From Saccharothrix sp. HUAS TT1 (lineage in GTDB: Bacteria; Actinomycetota; Actinomycetes; Mycobacteriales; Pseudonocardiaceae): a stretch of 64,000 bases of DNA. The position numbers were made by a program, and so were the translations under genes. The stretch covers positions 2,480,001 through 2,544,000 of the forward strand of contig NZ_CP160453.1 of NCBI RefSeq assembly GCF_040744945.1. The letters are read 5' to 3'. Under the pieces are notes generated by a model. It saw only the letters and a list, made by a program, of their open reading frames with translations. It made no database searches and was not told the origin of the DNA. Below, piece after piece: positions 24,309 to 32,378 of this stretch. Position 1 is the stretch's first letter; each line of letters opens with the position of its first letter.

Positions 24309-26213
24309 TTGACCGTGCGCAGAGCACGTCTGCTCGCACGAAGGACCGCCGCGGCGGCCATCGCGATAACGCTCACCACCACCCTGTGCGCCACGGCACA
24401 CGCCGAGGACGCGCCACCCGCCGAGCCCGTCACCACCGCGGAGCCGGCCGAGATCGCGGACCCGGTGACCGTGCCGGTGACGCAGCCCGCGACCGAACCG
24501 GCCGCGGAACCGGTGACCGAGCCCGTGTCCGAGCCGGTGTCCGAACCGGACACCGAACCGGCGACGCCGGACCCGGCGAACACCGACCAGCCGGCGACCG
24601 AAGACCCCGCCGACACCAACACCGAGACCGGAGCCGACACCGGCACGCCTGCGGGGGAGCAGCAGGACCCGGAGGTCGAGCCCGCGGCGGAGCCCTTCGC
24701 CGACCCGGGCGTCACGGCGAAGGTCGACGGCGGCCCGTACCTGGTCGGCCAGCCCTTCCCGATCGACGTCACGGTCACCAACCACGGCACCGCCGAGGTG
24801 ACCGGCCTGAGCACCTACACGCTCCGGACGTCCGGGTCGTACGTGAGCCTGCAGTGGCCCCTGCCGGACCTGCCGAAGACCCTCGCGCCCGGTCAGTCGG
24901 CGACCGCGCGGTGGCAGGGCCAGGTCTACAACTGGGAGGGCCCGCCGGTCTTCGAGGTGATCATCTACTCCCAGAACGACATGGTCTGGGACAACAACCG
25001 GACGACGGTCGCCCCGCTGCTCACCGCTCCGGACGCCGCCGCGGGTTCGGTGAGCGGCCTGGTCCTCGGCGAGCGGAACGGCGCTCGCGAACCGATCGCC
25101 GGCGTCCAGGTGCGGCTCAACCACGCCGGTCGGGAGACCGTCGCCACGACGGGCGCCGACGGCCGGTTCCACCTGGCCGACCTGCCGCTCGTCCGCTACT
25201 CGGTCTTCTTCAGCCGGGTGCCGGACGGCTGGGTGATGCCGTCCAACGCCGCCGTCGAGGTCGACGGCGACGAGTCGGTGGAGTACGTGGCGGTCCGGCC
25301 GCTCACCGACCGGTTCTCCGCGTCGATCGCGTTCACGCAGGACCAGTACTCGGTGGGCGACACCGCGCACGCCGTGGTGGCGCTGACCAACAGCGGCACG
25401 ACGGACCTGCACCGGATCACCGCGTTCTGCGACCGCAGCGGCGGCGAGGGGCCGCACGTGGTCGACCTGCGGCTCGGTGCGCTGAACTGGGACGCGTCCG
25501 GCGTCGACGTGCCCGCCGGGCAGACCGTGACGGTCACCGTCAGCGGCGTGGTGCCGCCGAAGGCCGCCGACTTCGGCTCGGTGAGCTTCGGGTGCACCTT
25601 CGGTGACGACTTCTACAACGAGCGCGGCTTCCCGGACGCCTACGACCTGGCGCGCGTGCCGACCGGGACCACGCACACGTGGATGAGGTTCACCCACGAC
25701 GCGGACGAGGACACGATCCACGACGAGGGCGAGCAGGTCACCGGCCTCACCGTGCGGCTGGTCGACTGGTTCTCCGGGCAGACCGCGGCGCGGGGCGTCA
25801 CCGACGCCACCGGCCGGGTCGACTTCACCGACCTGCCGGCAGGCCCGTACTGGGTCGAGGTGGACGGTCCGTGGCGGTTCAGCGACTGGGGCGAGCTGCC
25901 CGTCGACCGGGTCGTGATGCACTTCAAGGCGAACTGCGGCGACTACTGCGGCGGTTGGTACCCCCGGCTCGTGCCGTGGGAGGACACCGCCCCGGGCCCG
26001 GAGCCGACGACGCCCCCGGCCGTGCCGAACCCGCCCGCCCAGGCCCCGGCGGCGCCGGCGGCGCCGGTGGCACCGGCTGCCGGTGGCGGCGCGGCGGCAG
26101 CGGCCCTGGCGGACACCGGCGTCGCCCCGCTCGGCCTGATGGCGGTCGGCGTGCTGGCGCTGCTCGCCGGTGCGGCGGCGATGGTCGGCGGACGGCGGCG
26201 CCGAGCCGCCTGA
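24309..26213 (+). CDS. Secreted cell-wall protein with LADTG sorting signal
   Basis: A 634-residue protein. After a signal peptide (cut near AHAED, about residue 33) comes an acidic Pro/Thr/Glu stretch with repeated EPVSEP-type units (to about residue 130), then several beta-sandwich domains. Two look like SdrD/Cna-B-type modules (GVQVRLNHAGRETVATTGADGRFHLADLP and GLTVRLVDWFSG with GVTDATGRVDFTDLPAGPYWVEV). The C-terminus has LADTG near residue 600, a hydrophobic helix and an RRRR tail, the pattern recognised by actinobacterial class E sortase (LAxTG). It is probably linked covalently to the cell wall. The TTG start is supported by AAAAGGGGG 6 bp upstream, but the GTG at 24315 is possible. 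Confidence 0.85.
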   Translation: MTVRRARLLARRTAAAAIAITLTTTLCATAHAEDAPPAEPVTTAEPAEIADPVTVPVTQPATEPAAEPVTEPVSEPVSEPDTEPATPDPANTDQPATEDPADTNTETGADTGTPAGEQQDPEVEPAAEPFADPGVTAKVDGGPYLVGQPFPIDVTVTNHGTAEVTGLSTYTLRTSGSYVSLQWPLPDLPKTLAPGQSATARWQGQVYNWEGPPVFEVIIYSQNDMVWDNNRTTVAPLLTAPDAAAGSVSGLVLGERNGAREPIAGVQVRLNHAGRETVATTGADGRFHLADLPLVRYSVFFSRVPDGWVMPSNAAVEVDGDESVEYVAVRPLTDRFSASIAFTQDQYSVGDTAHAVVALTNSGTTDLHRITAFCDRSGGEGPHVVDLRLGALNWDASGVDVPAGQTVTVTVSGVVPPKAADFGSVSFGCTFGDDFYNERGFPDAYDLARVPTGTTHTWMRFTHDADEDTIHDEGEQVTGLTVRLVDWFSGQTAARGVTDATGRVDFTDLPAGPYWVEVDGPWRFSDWGELPVDRVVMHFKANCGDYCGGWYPRLVPWEDTAPGPEPTTPPAVPNPPAQAPAAPAAPVAPAAGGGAAAAALADTGVAPLGLMAVGVLALLAGAAAMVGGRRRRAA

Positions 26214-26226
26214 CCCGCGTGACGGC

Positions 26227-26256
26227 AACGGCCCCGGGCACCTGCCCGGGGCCGTT
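26227..26256 (+). terminator. Hairpin terminator after the sortase-substrate gene
   Basis: Perfect 14-bp arms (26227-26240 and 26243-26256), 13 bp after the stop codon. GC-rich, with no U-tract. Confidence 0.75.
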
Positions 26257-26302
26257 CGCCGTTCCCGGGACCCGAAGCGCCGAGACGTCCGATCGGCCGA
26301 TT

Positions 26303-26318
26303 CTGGGAGCGCTCCCAG
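26303..26318. promoter_or_regulatory. CebR-like LacI-family operator
   Basis: TGGGAGCGCTCCCA (26304-26317) is a perfect 14-bp palindrome, extended to 16 by flanking C and G. It is identical to the published binding site of CebR, the LacI-family repressor of cellulose and cello-oligosaccharide use in Streptomyces. It lies about 52 bp before the start of the HAF-repeat gene, so that gene is probably repressed without cello-oligosaccharides. No cebR-like gene is in the window. Confidence 0.75.
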
Positions 26319-26369
26319 AGGCAACCTGCTTAGCTGGCACGAGCGGGACTTCGACGAGGAGGTCTGGTC

Positions 26370-27461
26370 GTGCGACGGTCGTTAGGCACCGCGTTGGCGC
26401 TCGCATCGGTGGTCTTCGGCGCGCCCGCGGCGCGAGCCGAGCCGGGCGTGGTGGAACTGGCCGCGCTGCCCGGCGGGACGAAGGGCTCGGCGGTCGCGAT
26501 CAACGACGCCGGGGTGGTCGTCGGTCGCTCGACCGGCGCGGACGGGAAGGCCAGGCCGGTGCGCTGGGACGCGTCGGGCGCGATCACCGAACTGCTCCCG
26601 CCTCCCGGGGCCGTCAACCCCGGGAAGGTCTTCGGGGTCGACGCGGACGGCGTGGCGCACGGCAACACCAGCACGCCCGAGCACTGGGCGCAGGCGACGA
26701 AGTGGGGCGCCGACGGCGTCGCCACCGTCCTCGACCTCCTGCCCGGCGGGACCTACAGCTTCGCCGTCGAGGTGAACGCGAGCGGCACGGTCGTCGGTTA
26801 CGGCGGCGACGCGGGCGGCGTGCGGCGGGCGATCCGCTGGGACCGCGACGGCCGGGCCACCGCCCTGCCCGACCTCGGCGTCGCGACGGAGGCCACCGCG
26901 GTCGACGCCGACGGCGCCATCGCGGGCATCGCCCACTTCGCCGACCACCGACGAGCCGTCCGGTGGGACGGCGGCGCGCTCACCGACCTCGGCGCCGTGC
27001 CCGACAGCGCCTCGCTCTCGGTGAAGGCGGTGCGCGGCCCGTTCGTCATCGCCCACTTCCAGCGCGGCGACCGGACGTCCTTCGCCGCGCGCTGGGACGG
27101 CACGGCGCTGACCGAGGCGCCCGCGTCACCCGGCCAGTCCAGCACCCTCCAGACCGTCGACGCGACCGGCGCCGCGTTCGGCCGGGTGAGCGGCAAGCCG
27201 GCGCGGTGGGCGGCGGACGGCACGCTCACGACCCTGGCGCTGCCGACCGGCTTCACCATCGGTGAGGTGATGCGGCTCAACGACGCCGGGGTGGCCGTCG
27301 GCACGGCGCAGAACCGGGAGGTCAGGCCGATCCGCTGGTCGCCGACGGGCGAGGTGCAGCTGCTGCCCGTGCCGTCCGGGACCTACGGGTTCGCGCTGGG
27401 CGTCAACGCCGGCGGGGTGGTCGTCGGCGAGTTCGGCGGGCGGGCGGTGCTCTGGCCCTGA
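26370..27461 (+). CDS. Secreted HAF-repeat protein (predicted beta-propeller)
   Basis: A 363-residue protein with a signal peptide (cut near ARAEP, about residue 24). It has six or seven repeats of about 45-50 residues, each built around G-x-A-x-A-I/V-N-D-A/S-G-x-V-V-G and a closing RW (AVAINDAGVVVGRS, AVEVNASGTVVGYG, VMRLNDAGVAVGTA, ALGVNAGGVVVGEF). This is the HAF repeat pattern of extracellular proteins of unknown role. The GTG start has GAGGAGG 8 bp upstream. A perfect CebR-type operator in its promoter suggests expression on cellulose breakdown products, perhaps as a binding protein. Confidence 0.8.
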   Translation: MRRSLGTALALASVVFGAPAARAEPGVVELAALPGGTKGSAVAINDAGVVVGRSTGADGKARPVRWDASGAITELLPPPGAVNPGKVFGVDADGVAHGNTSTPEHWAQATKWGADGVATVLDLLPGGTYSFAVEVNASGTVVGYGGDAGGVRRAIRWDRDGRATALPDLGVATEATAVDADGAIAGIAHFADHRRAVRWDGGALTDLGAVPDSASLSVKAVRGPFVIAHFQRGDRTSFAARWDGTALTEAPASPGQSSTLQTVDATGAAFGRVSGKPARWAADGTLTTLALPTGFTIGEVMRLNDAGVAVGTAQNREVRPIRWSPTGEVQLLPVPSGTYGFALGVNAGGVVVGEFGGRAVLWP

Positions 27462-27497
27462 CCGCGGCGCGTCGGTGGCACGTCCTAGGGTGACCCG

Positions 27498-29663
27498 GTG
27501 GCTGACGCGGTCCTGGAAGCGGTGCTGGAGCGGATCACGTTCGCCAACGAGGAGACCGGCTACACGGTCGCCCGCGTCGACCCCGGCCGCGGCGGCGACC
27601 TGATCACGGTGGTCGGCGCGCTGCTCGGCGCGCAGCCGGGCGAGTCGATCCGGATGCGCGGTCGCTGGGGCTCGCACCCGCAGTACGGCAAGCAGTTCCA
27701 CGTGGACGACTACACGACCGTGCTGCCCGCCACCATCCAGGGCATCCGGCGCTACCTCGGCTCCGGCCTGATCAAGGGCATCGGGCCGGTGCTGGCCGAC
27801 CGGATCGTCACCCACTTCGGCGTCGACGCGCTGGACGTCATCGAGCACGAGCCGCAGCGGCTGATCGAGGTGCCGAAGCTGGGCCCCAAGCGCACCAAGC
27901 TGATCGCGGCGGCGTGGGAGGAGCAGAAGGCCATCAAGGAGGTGATGGTCTTCCTCCAGGGCGTCGGCGTGTCGACGTCGTTGGCCGTGCGGATCTACAA
28001 GCAGTACCAGGACAAGTCGATCGACGTCGTCCGCGAGGAGCCCTACCGGCTGGCGAACGACGTGTGGGGCATCGGGTTCCGCACCGCGGACGTGATCGCC
28101 AAGGCCGTCGGCATCCCGCACGACAGCCCGCAGCGGGTGAAGGCCGGGTTGCAGTTCACGCTGTCCGAGGCGACCGGCGACGGCAACTGCTACCTGCCGG
28201 AGAACGAGCTGATCGGCGCCGCGATCAAGATCCTCCAGGTGGACGCGGGCCTGGTGATCGACTGCCTGGCCGAGCTGGTCGGCGAGGAGGGCGTGGTCCG
28301 CGAGGTCATGCCGGACGGCGAGCCCGGCGTCTACCTGGTCGCGTTCCACCGGGCGGAGATCTCCCTGGCCAACCAGCTGCTGCGGCTGCTCCGGACCGAC
28401 GAGGAGCGGCTGCCCGCGTTCGCGTCGGTCGACTGGGACCGGGCGTTCGGGTGGCTGGGCGCGTCGCTGGAGGACAAGCAGCGGGACGCCGTCCGGTTGG
28501 CGCTGACCAGCAAGGTCGCCGTGCTGACCGGTGGCCCGGGGTGCGGCAAGAGCTTCACCGTGCGGTCGATCGTGAAGCTGGCGGCGGCCAAGGGCGCGAA
28601 GGTCGTGCTGGCCGCGCCGACCGGCCGGGCGGCCAAGCGGCTGACCGAGCTGACCGGGCACGAGGCCCGCACCGTGCACCGGCTGCTGGAGCTGAAGCCC
28701 GGCGGTGACGCGGCCTACGACCGCGACCGGCCGCTGGACGCGGACCTCGTCGTCGTGGACGAGGCGTCGATGCTGGACCTGCTGCTGGCGAACAAGCTGG
28801 CGAAGGCCGTCGCACCCGGCGCGCACCTGCTGCTCGTCGGCGACGTCGACCAGCTGCCGTCCGTCGGCGCGGGGGAGGTGCTGCGCGACGTGCTGGCCGA
28901 CCGCAGCCCGGTGCCCAACGTCCGGCTGACGCACATCTTCCGGCAGGCGCAGCAGTCCGGCGTGGTCACCAACGCGCACCGGATCAACAACGGCGACTAC
29001 CCGGTCGTGCAGGGGCTGCCCGACTTCTTCCTGTTCCCGGTGGAGGAAGCCGAGGACGCGGCGGCGCTGGTGGTCGACGTCGTGGCGAACCGCATCCCGC
29101 GCAAGTTCGGCCTCAAGCCGCGCACCGACGTGCAGGTGCTCGCGCCCATGCACCGGGGACCGGCGGGCGCGGGCGGGCTGAACGCGTTGCTGCAGGAGGC
29201 TTTGACACCGTCCAGGCAGGACTTGCCGGAGCGCCGGTTCGGCGGCCGGGTGTTCCGGGTCGGCGACAAGGTCACCCAGCTGCGGAACAACTACGACAAG
29301 AACGTGTTCAACGGCACGCTGGGCGTCGTCACGGCGATTGACGCGGTGGAGCAGAAGCTGACCGTTCGGACCGACGAGGAAGAGGACGTGGACTACGAGT
29401 TCGGCGAGCTGGACGAGTTGACCCACGCCTACGCCATGACGATTCACCGCTCACAGGGCAGTGAATACCCATGTGTGGTCATTCCAATCACGACGAGCGC
29501 GTGGATGATGTTGCAGCGGAACCTGCTGTACACGGCGGTGACGCGAGCGAAGAAGCTGGTGGTGCTGGTCGGGTCGCGCAAGGCGATCGGGCAGGCGGTC
29601 CGCACCGTGGGCGCGGGACGGCGGCACACGGCGCTGGACCACCGCCTGGCCCAGCTGGTCTGA
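27498..29663 (+). CDS. recD2: RecD2-type ATP-dependent DNA helicase
   Basis: A 721-residue SF1B helicase. The N-terminal domain (ITFANEETGYTVARV) and helix-hairpin-helix motifs (KGIGPVLADRIV, PKLGPKRTKLI) are specific to RecD2. The Walker A motif is GGPGCGKS (about residue 350), motif II reads VVVDEASM, and the C-terminal UvrD-like part has MTIHRSQGSEYP. RecD2 unwinds DNA 5' to 3' with ATP and acts in repair or fork maintenance without RecBC. Length fits the family. The GTG start lies 36 bp after the HAF-repeat gene. Confidence 0.93.
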   Translation: MADAVLEAVLERITFANEETGYTVARVDPGRGGDLITVVGALLGAQPGESIRMRGRWGSHPQYGKQFHVDDYTTVLPATIQGIRRYLGSGLIKGIGPVLADRIVTHFGVDALDVIEHEPQRLIEVPKLGPKRTKLIAAAWEEQKAIKEVMVFLQGVGVSTSLAVRIYKQYQDKSIDVVREEPYRLANDVWGIGFRTADVIAKAVGIPHDSPQRVKAGLQFTLSEATGDGNCYLPENELIGAAIKILQVDAGLVIDCLAELVGEEGVVREVMPDGEPGVYLVAFHRAEISLANQLLRLLRTDEERLPAFASVDWDRAFGWLGASLEDKQRDAVRLALTSKVAVLTGGPGCGKSFTVRSIVKLAAAKGAKVVLAAPTGRAAKRLTELTGHEARTVHRLLELKPGGDAAYDRDRPLDADLVVVDEASMLDLLLANKLAKAVAPGAHLLLVGDVDQLPSVGAGEVLRDVLADRSPVPNVRLTHIFRQAQQSGVVTNAHRINNGDYPVVQGLPDFFLFPVEEAEDAAALVVDVVANRIPRKFGLKPRTDVQVLAPMHRGPAGAGGLNALLQEALTPSRQDLPERRFGGRVFRVGDKVTQLRNNYDKNVFNGTLGVVTAIDAVEQKLTVRTDEEEDVDYEFGELDELTHAYAMTIHRSQGSEYPCVVIPITTSAWMMLQRNLLYTAVTRAKKLVVLVGSRKAIGQAVRTVGAGRRHTALDHRLAQLV

Positions 29664-29667
29664 CCGG

Positions 29668-29883
29668 TCAGCCGGCCCGGCGCAACCCCTCGTCGGCCGC
29701 CGCCCGCTCCGCCGCCTCGGCGAACATCGTGCGGAAGTCCTCGATCTCGGTGCCGCCGAACTTGATGACGTGGCCGTTCGTGTCCCAGACCTCCACGATG
29801 CCGTCGCTGACCGCGATCGAGCAGACAGACGGCTGCTCCTGGTTGTCCGTGCACCGGACCAGCCATTCCCTCTTGACCTGCAC
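29668..29883 (-). CDS. Small hypothetical protein divergent from the XRE/DUF397 module
   Basis: A 71-residue protein (MQVKREWLVRCTDNQEQPSV...), start preceded by AAAGGGG. It contains VEVWDTNGHVIKFGGTEIEDFRTMFAEAAERAA, probably a small beta-sheet followed by a helix. No signal peptide or known family was recognised. It ends 5 bp from the recD2 stop and is divergent from an XRE regulator, a position that in actinobacteria often holds a target of that regulator. Confidence 0.6.
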   Translation of the reverse strand: MQVKREWLVRCTDNQEQPSVCSIAVSDGIVEVWDTNGHVIKFGGTEIEDFRTMFAEAAERAAADEGLRRAG

Positions 29884-29999
29884 GGCGACCCCTTTCGAGT
29901 GGTTCCCGATCTTCTGCGGCCGAGACCCCCGACCCGATTGCTAGCCTGATCCTGACCGAGATGATTTTGCAACTGCTAGCGAGCAATTGACCCGATCGG

Positions 30000-30866
30000 A
30001 TGATGACCATGCCGTTGACGCCCACGGTCCGGCTCAAGTTCCTCTCGATCTGCATGCGGGAAGCCCGCGCACGCGCCGGTGTGGAGCCGAAGGAGGTCGC
30101 CAAGCTCCTCGGCCGCGACACCACCCGGGTCACCAAGATGGAGAAGGGCCGGGAGGGCCTGACCCCGGGCGACGCCAAGATGCTGCTCGACCACTACGAC
30201 GTCCACACCGAGGAGGAGAAGGCCGAGATCGTCGAGTTGGCGCGGACCAGGAGTCAGCGCGGTCGGTGGGCCGGGCACCGGGCAGCGGTGCCGATGGAGC
30301 TGCGGCCCTACTACGACTTCGAGCTGGATTCCAGCGAGTTGCGCTTGTACGGCACGGAACTGGTGCCCGGTGTGCTGCAGACGATGTCCTACATGCGAGC
30401 CCTGCTGGTCGCTCGGAACCGGGTCGATCGGGACAAGATCGATGATGTGATCACCATGCGCCTGGAGCGGCAGCAGATCCTGTTCCGCGACCAACCGACC
30501 GATGCGGCTTTCGTGCTGAGCGAGAGCTGCCTGCGGCGGGTCTTCGGCGGGAACGCGGTGATGCACGAGCAACTGCTGCACCTGGCGAACATCGCCCGGC
30601 GGCCCAACGTCCGGATCCAGGTGCTGCCGTTCGACGCGCCGGGTGGGGCGAGCACCTTCGGCTTCACCATGCTGCGGATCCCCGCTCCCACCTCCGCGCC
30701 GCCGCTGGAGATGGTCTACGTCGAGAACCTGCACGATGCCGACTACCTCGATGGCGACAAGGAGGTCGCCGACTACTCCAAGCTGTGGGCCAACCTCACC
30801 GCCAACGCGCTCGGGGTGGAAGAATCGAGGAGGTTCGTCCTGGGTGTCGCCCAGAGCTACGCCTGA
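30000..30866 (+). CDS. XRE-family regulator with DUF5753 domain
   Basis: A 288-residue protein with an N-terminal helix-turn-helix (EARARAGVEPKEVAKLLGRDTTRVTKMEKGREGLTP over residues about 20-55) and a DUF5753 domain (about 95-285; YYDFELDSSELRLYGTELVPGVLQT, later MVYVENLHDADYLD). These regulators are numerous in filamentous actinobacteria and are almost always followed by a DUF397 gene, as here 21 bp downstream. Some pairs control antibiotic production and development. Three possible ATG codons lie close together at 30000-30011; the first is used. Confidence 0.92.
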   Translation: MMTMPLTPTVRLKFLSICMREARARAGVEPKEVAKLLGRDTTRVTKMEKGREGLTPGDAKMLLDHYDVHTEEEKAEIVELARTRSQRGRWAGHRAAVPMELRPYYDFELDSSELRLYGTELVPGVLQTMSYMRALLVARNRVDRDKIDDVITMRLERQQILFRDQPTDAAFVLSESCLRRVFGGNAVMHEQLLHLANIARRPNVRIQVLPFDAPGGASTFGFTMLRIPAPTSAPPLEMVYVENLHDADYLDGDKEVADYSKLWANLTANALGVEESRRFVLGVAQSYA

Positions 30867-30887
30867 CTGCGAGAGGTGGTCCCCGCC

Positions 30888-31070
30888 ATGACTCCGGACT
30901 TCTCGGTTGCCGCGTTCAAGACGTCGAGCCACACCGAGGACAACGGCACCTGCGTCGAGGTGGCGGTGGTGCCGGGGTTCGCCGCGATCCGGGACACGAA
31001 GTCCCGCGCGGGTGGGCACGTGGCCGTTCCCGCGCGGGCCTTCGAGGCGTTCCTGCGCTCGGTCCGCTAG
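30888..31070 (+). CDS. DUF397 protein paired with the XRE regulator
   Basis: A 60-residue protein with the family features: an N-terminal AAFKTSSHTEDNGTCVEVAVV, then a IRDTKSRAGGHVAVPARAFEAFL tail. DUF397 proteins are thought to act with or against the adjacent XRE/DUF5753 regulator. A GTG at 30876 is also in frame, but the ATG fits the usual MTPD start. Its TAG stop shares the bases CTAG with the facing MerR stop codon. Confidence 0.88.
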   Translation: MTPDFSVAAFKTSSHTEDNGTCVEVAVVPGFAAIRDTKSRAGGHVAVPARAFEAFLRSVR

Positions 31071-31879
31071 CGCAGCGGGAAGGCGACGTCGCACACGCCG
31101 TCGTCCGGACCGGCGGCGGCCCAGTCGGCGAAGTAGACCTCGCGCGGCGCGTCGTGGATCGAGTGGCCGTTCTCCTTGATCCATGCGGCGACGGCGTCAT
31201 AGGCGGACAGGATCTGCGGGAACACCACCTGCGCCTTCGTCAGCCGCGCGTAAGCCTCCCGGTGCGCCGGCTCGACCCGGGCCGCCACCCCGCTCGGCGG
31301 CGCGTCCGCGCGCACCGGCACGCACGCCTCCACCGGTCCGTCGCTGTCCTCGTTCACCTCACCGTGGTAGACGACGAACATCGGTCCGGCCACCCCGCCG
31401 TGCGCCTCCGCCGCCTTCGCCAGCCGGTCCGCCGCCGCGCCGATCCACCCGTCCAGCTCGGGCTGCAGCAGGTGCCGCTGCTCGGTCAGGACCACCTGTT
31501 CGGGTACTTCCCGCTGCTTGACCTCGTACATCTCCGCCAACCCCTTCCCTCCGGACAACACGACGCGGAGGTGGGCGGCCAGGCCGCGCCGCACGGCCAC
31601 CCGGTGCTCGACGTCGGCCCAGTAGTCGGCGACCAGGTCGGCCCGGTCCGCCTCGGGCGCGGCCACGATCCGGGCCACGTCGACCAGCGGCATGTCCAGC
31701 CTGCGCAGCAGCGCCACCAGGCGGGCGCCGACCAGCTGGTCCTCGCGGTACCGCCGGTAGCCGTTGCCCGCGTCGACCTCGGCCGGGCACAGCAGCCCCT
31801 GCCGCTCGTACAGCCGCAGCGCCTTCACCGACAGCCGCGACCGGCGGGCGAACTCGCCGATCCCCAGTAGCCGTGCCAC
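31067..31879 (-). CDS. MerR-family regulator with GyrI-like effector-binding domain
   Basis: A 270-residue protein: MerR winged helix (GIGEFARRSRLSVKALRLYERQGLL, then GYRRY), a dimerisation helix, and a C-terminal GyrI/AraC-type ligand domain (about 120-270; VVYHGEVNEDSDGPVEACVPV and AAWIKENGHSIHDAPREVYF). Such proteins bend DNA at a stretched promoter when a drug-like ligand binds. The GTG at 31879 has GGAGGA 7 bp upstream. Its targets are not evident. Confidence 0.88.
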   Translation of the reverse strand: MARLLGIGEFARRSRLSVKALRLYERQGLLCPAEVDAGNGYRRYREDQLVGARLVALLRRLDMPLVDVARIVAAPEADRADLVADYWADVEHRVAVRRGLAAHLRVVLSGGKGLAEMYEVKQREVPEQVVLTEQRHLLQPELDGWIGAAADRLAKAAEAHGGVAGPMFVVYHGEVNEDSDGPVEACVPVRADAPPSGVAARVEPAHREAYARLTKAQVVFPQILSAYDAVAAWIKENGHSIHDAPREVYFADWAAAGPDDGVCDVAFPLR

Positions 31880-31979
31880 CGCCACATCCTCCACGGCGAC
31901 GACCCTGCGGCCTGCCCCAGGGGACGGGTCAACCCCCGGCTCCCGACCGCCGCGGCGCCCGATCCCGGCCGGCGGTCCG

Positions 31980-32222
31980 CTACTGCCGGTAGCCCTCCAC
32001 GGTGCCGGGGTCGCGCGGCTCCGCGCCGTCGGGGTCCATGCCGGCGGCCCGCCGCGCCCGGCGCTGGCGCAGCAGGTCCCACGTCTGGTCCAGGGCCACT
32101 TCGAGGTCCCGCAGCCGCCGCACGTCACCCTCGCCCAGGCCCTCGCCGATGCGCGAGCCCTCCAGCCGGTGCTCTTCCTCCACCAGTTGGGTGATTCGGG
32201 CGACCAGTTCTTCGTCCGTCAC
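31980..32222 (-). CDS. DUF2630 protein
   Basis: An 80-residue acidic helical protein: TDEELVARITQLVEEEHRLEG at the start, then DVRRLRDLEVALDQTWDLLRQRRARR. This matches the short DUF2630 family of actinobacteria, whose function is unknown. The GTG start at 32222 is chosen because GGAGGAGG lies just upstream and family homology begins there. Confidence 0.8.
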   Translation of the reverse strand: MTDEELVARITQLVEEEHRLEGSRIGEGLGEGDVRRLRDLEVALDQTWDLLRQRRARRAAGMDPDGAEPRDPGTVEGYRQ

Positions 32223-32378
32223 GATTCCTCCTCCATCCGGACCAAGAGCCGGGGTACCTCGACGCCATCTGTCAAAACCCCGTCCGCCGACGGCCAGGAA
32301 CGGCCGGTCGGCGGGTGTGCAAGGTGGCCCCCGGTGCCCCATCCTCCTGCTCGAACCCTGCCTGTAGGAGGAACGACC

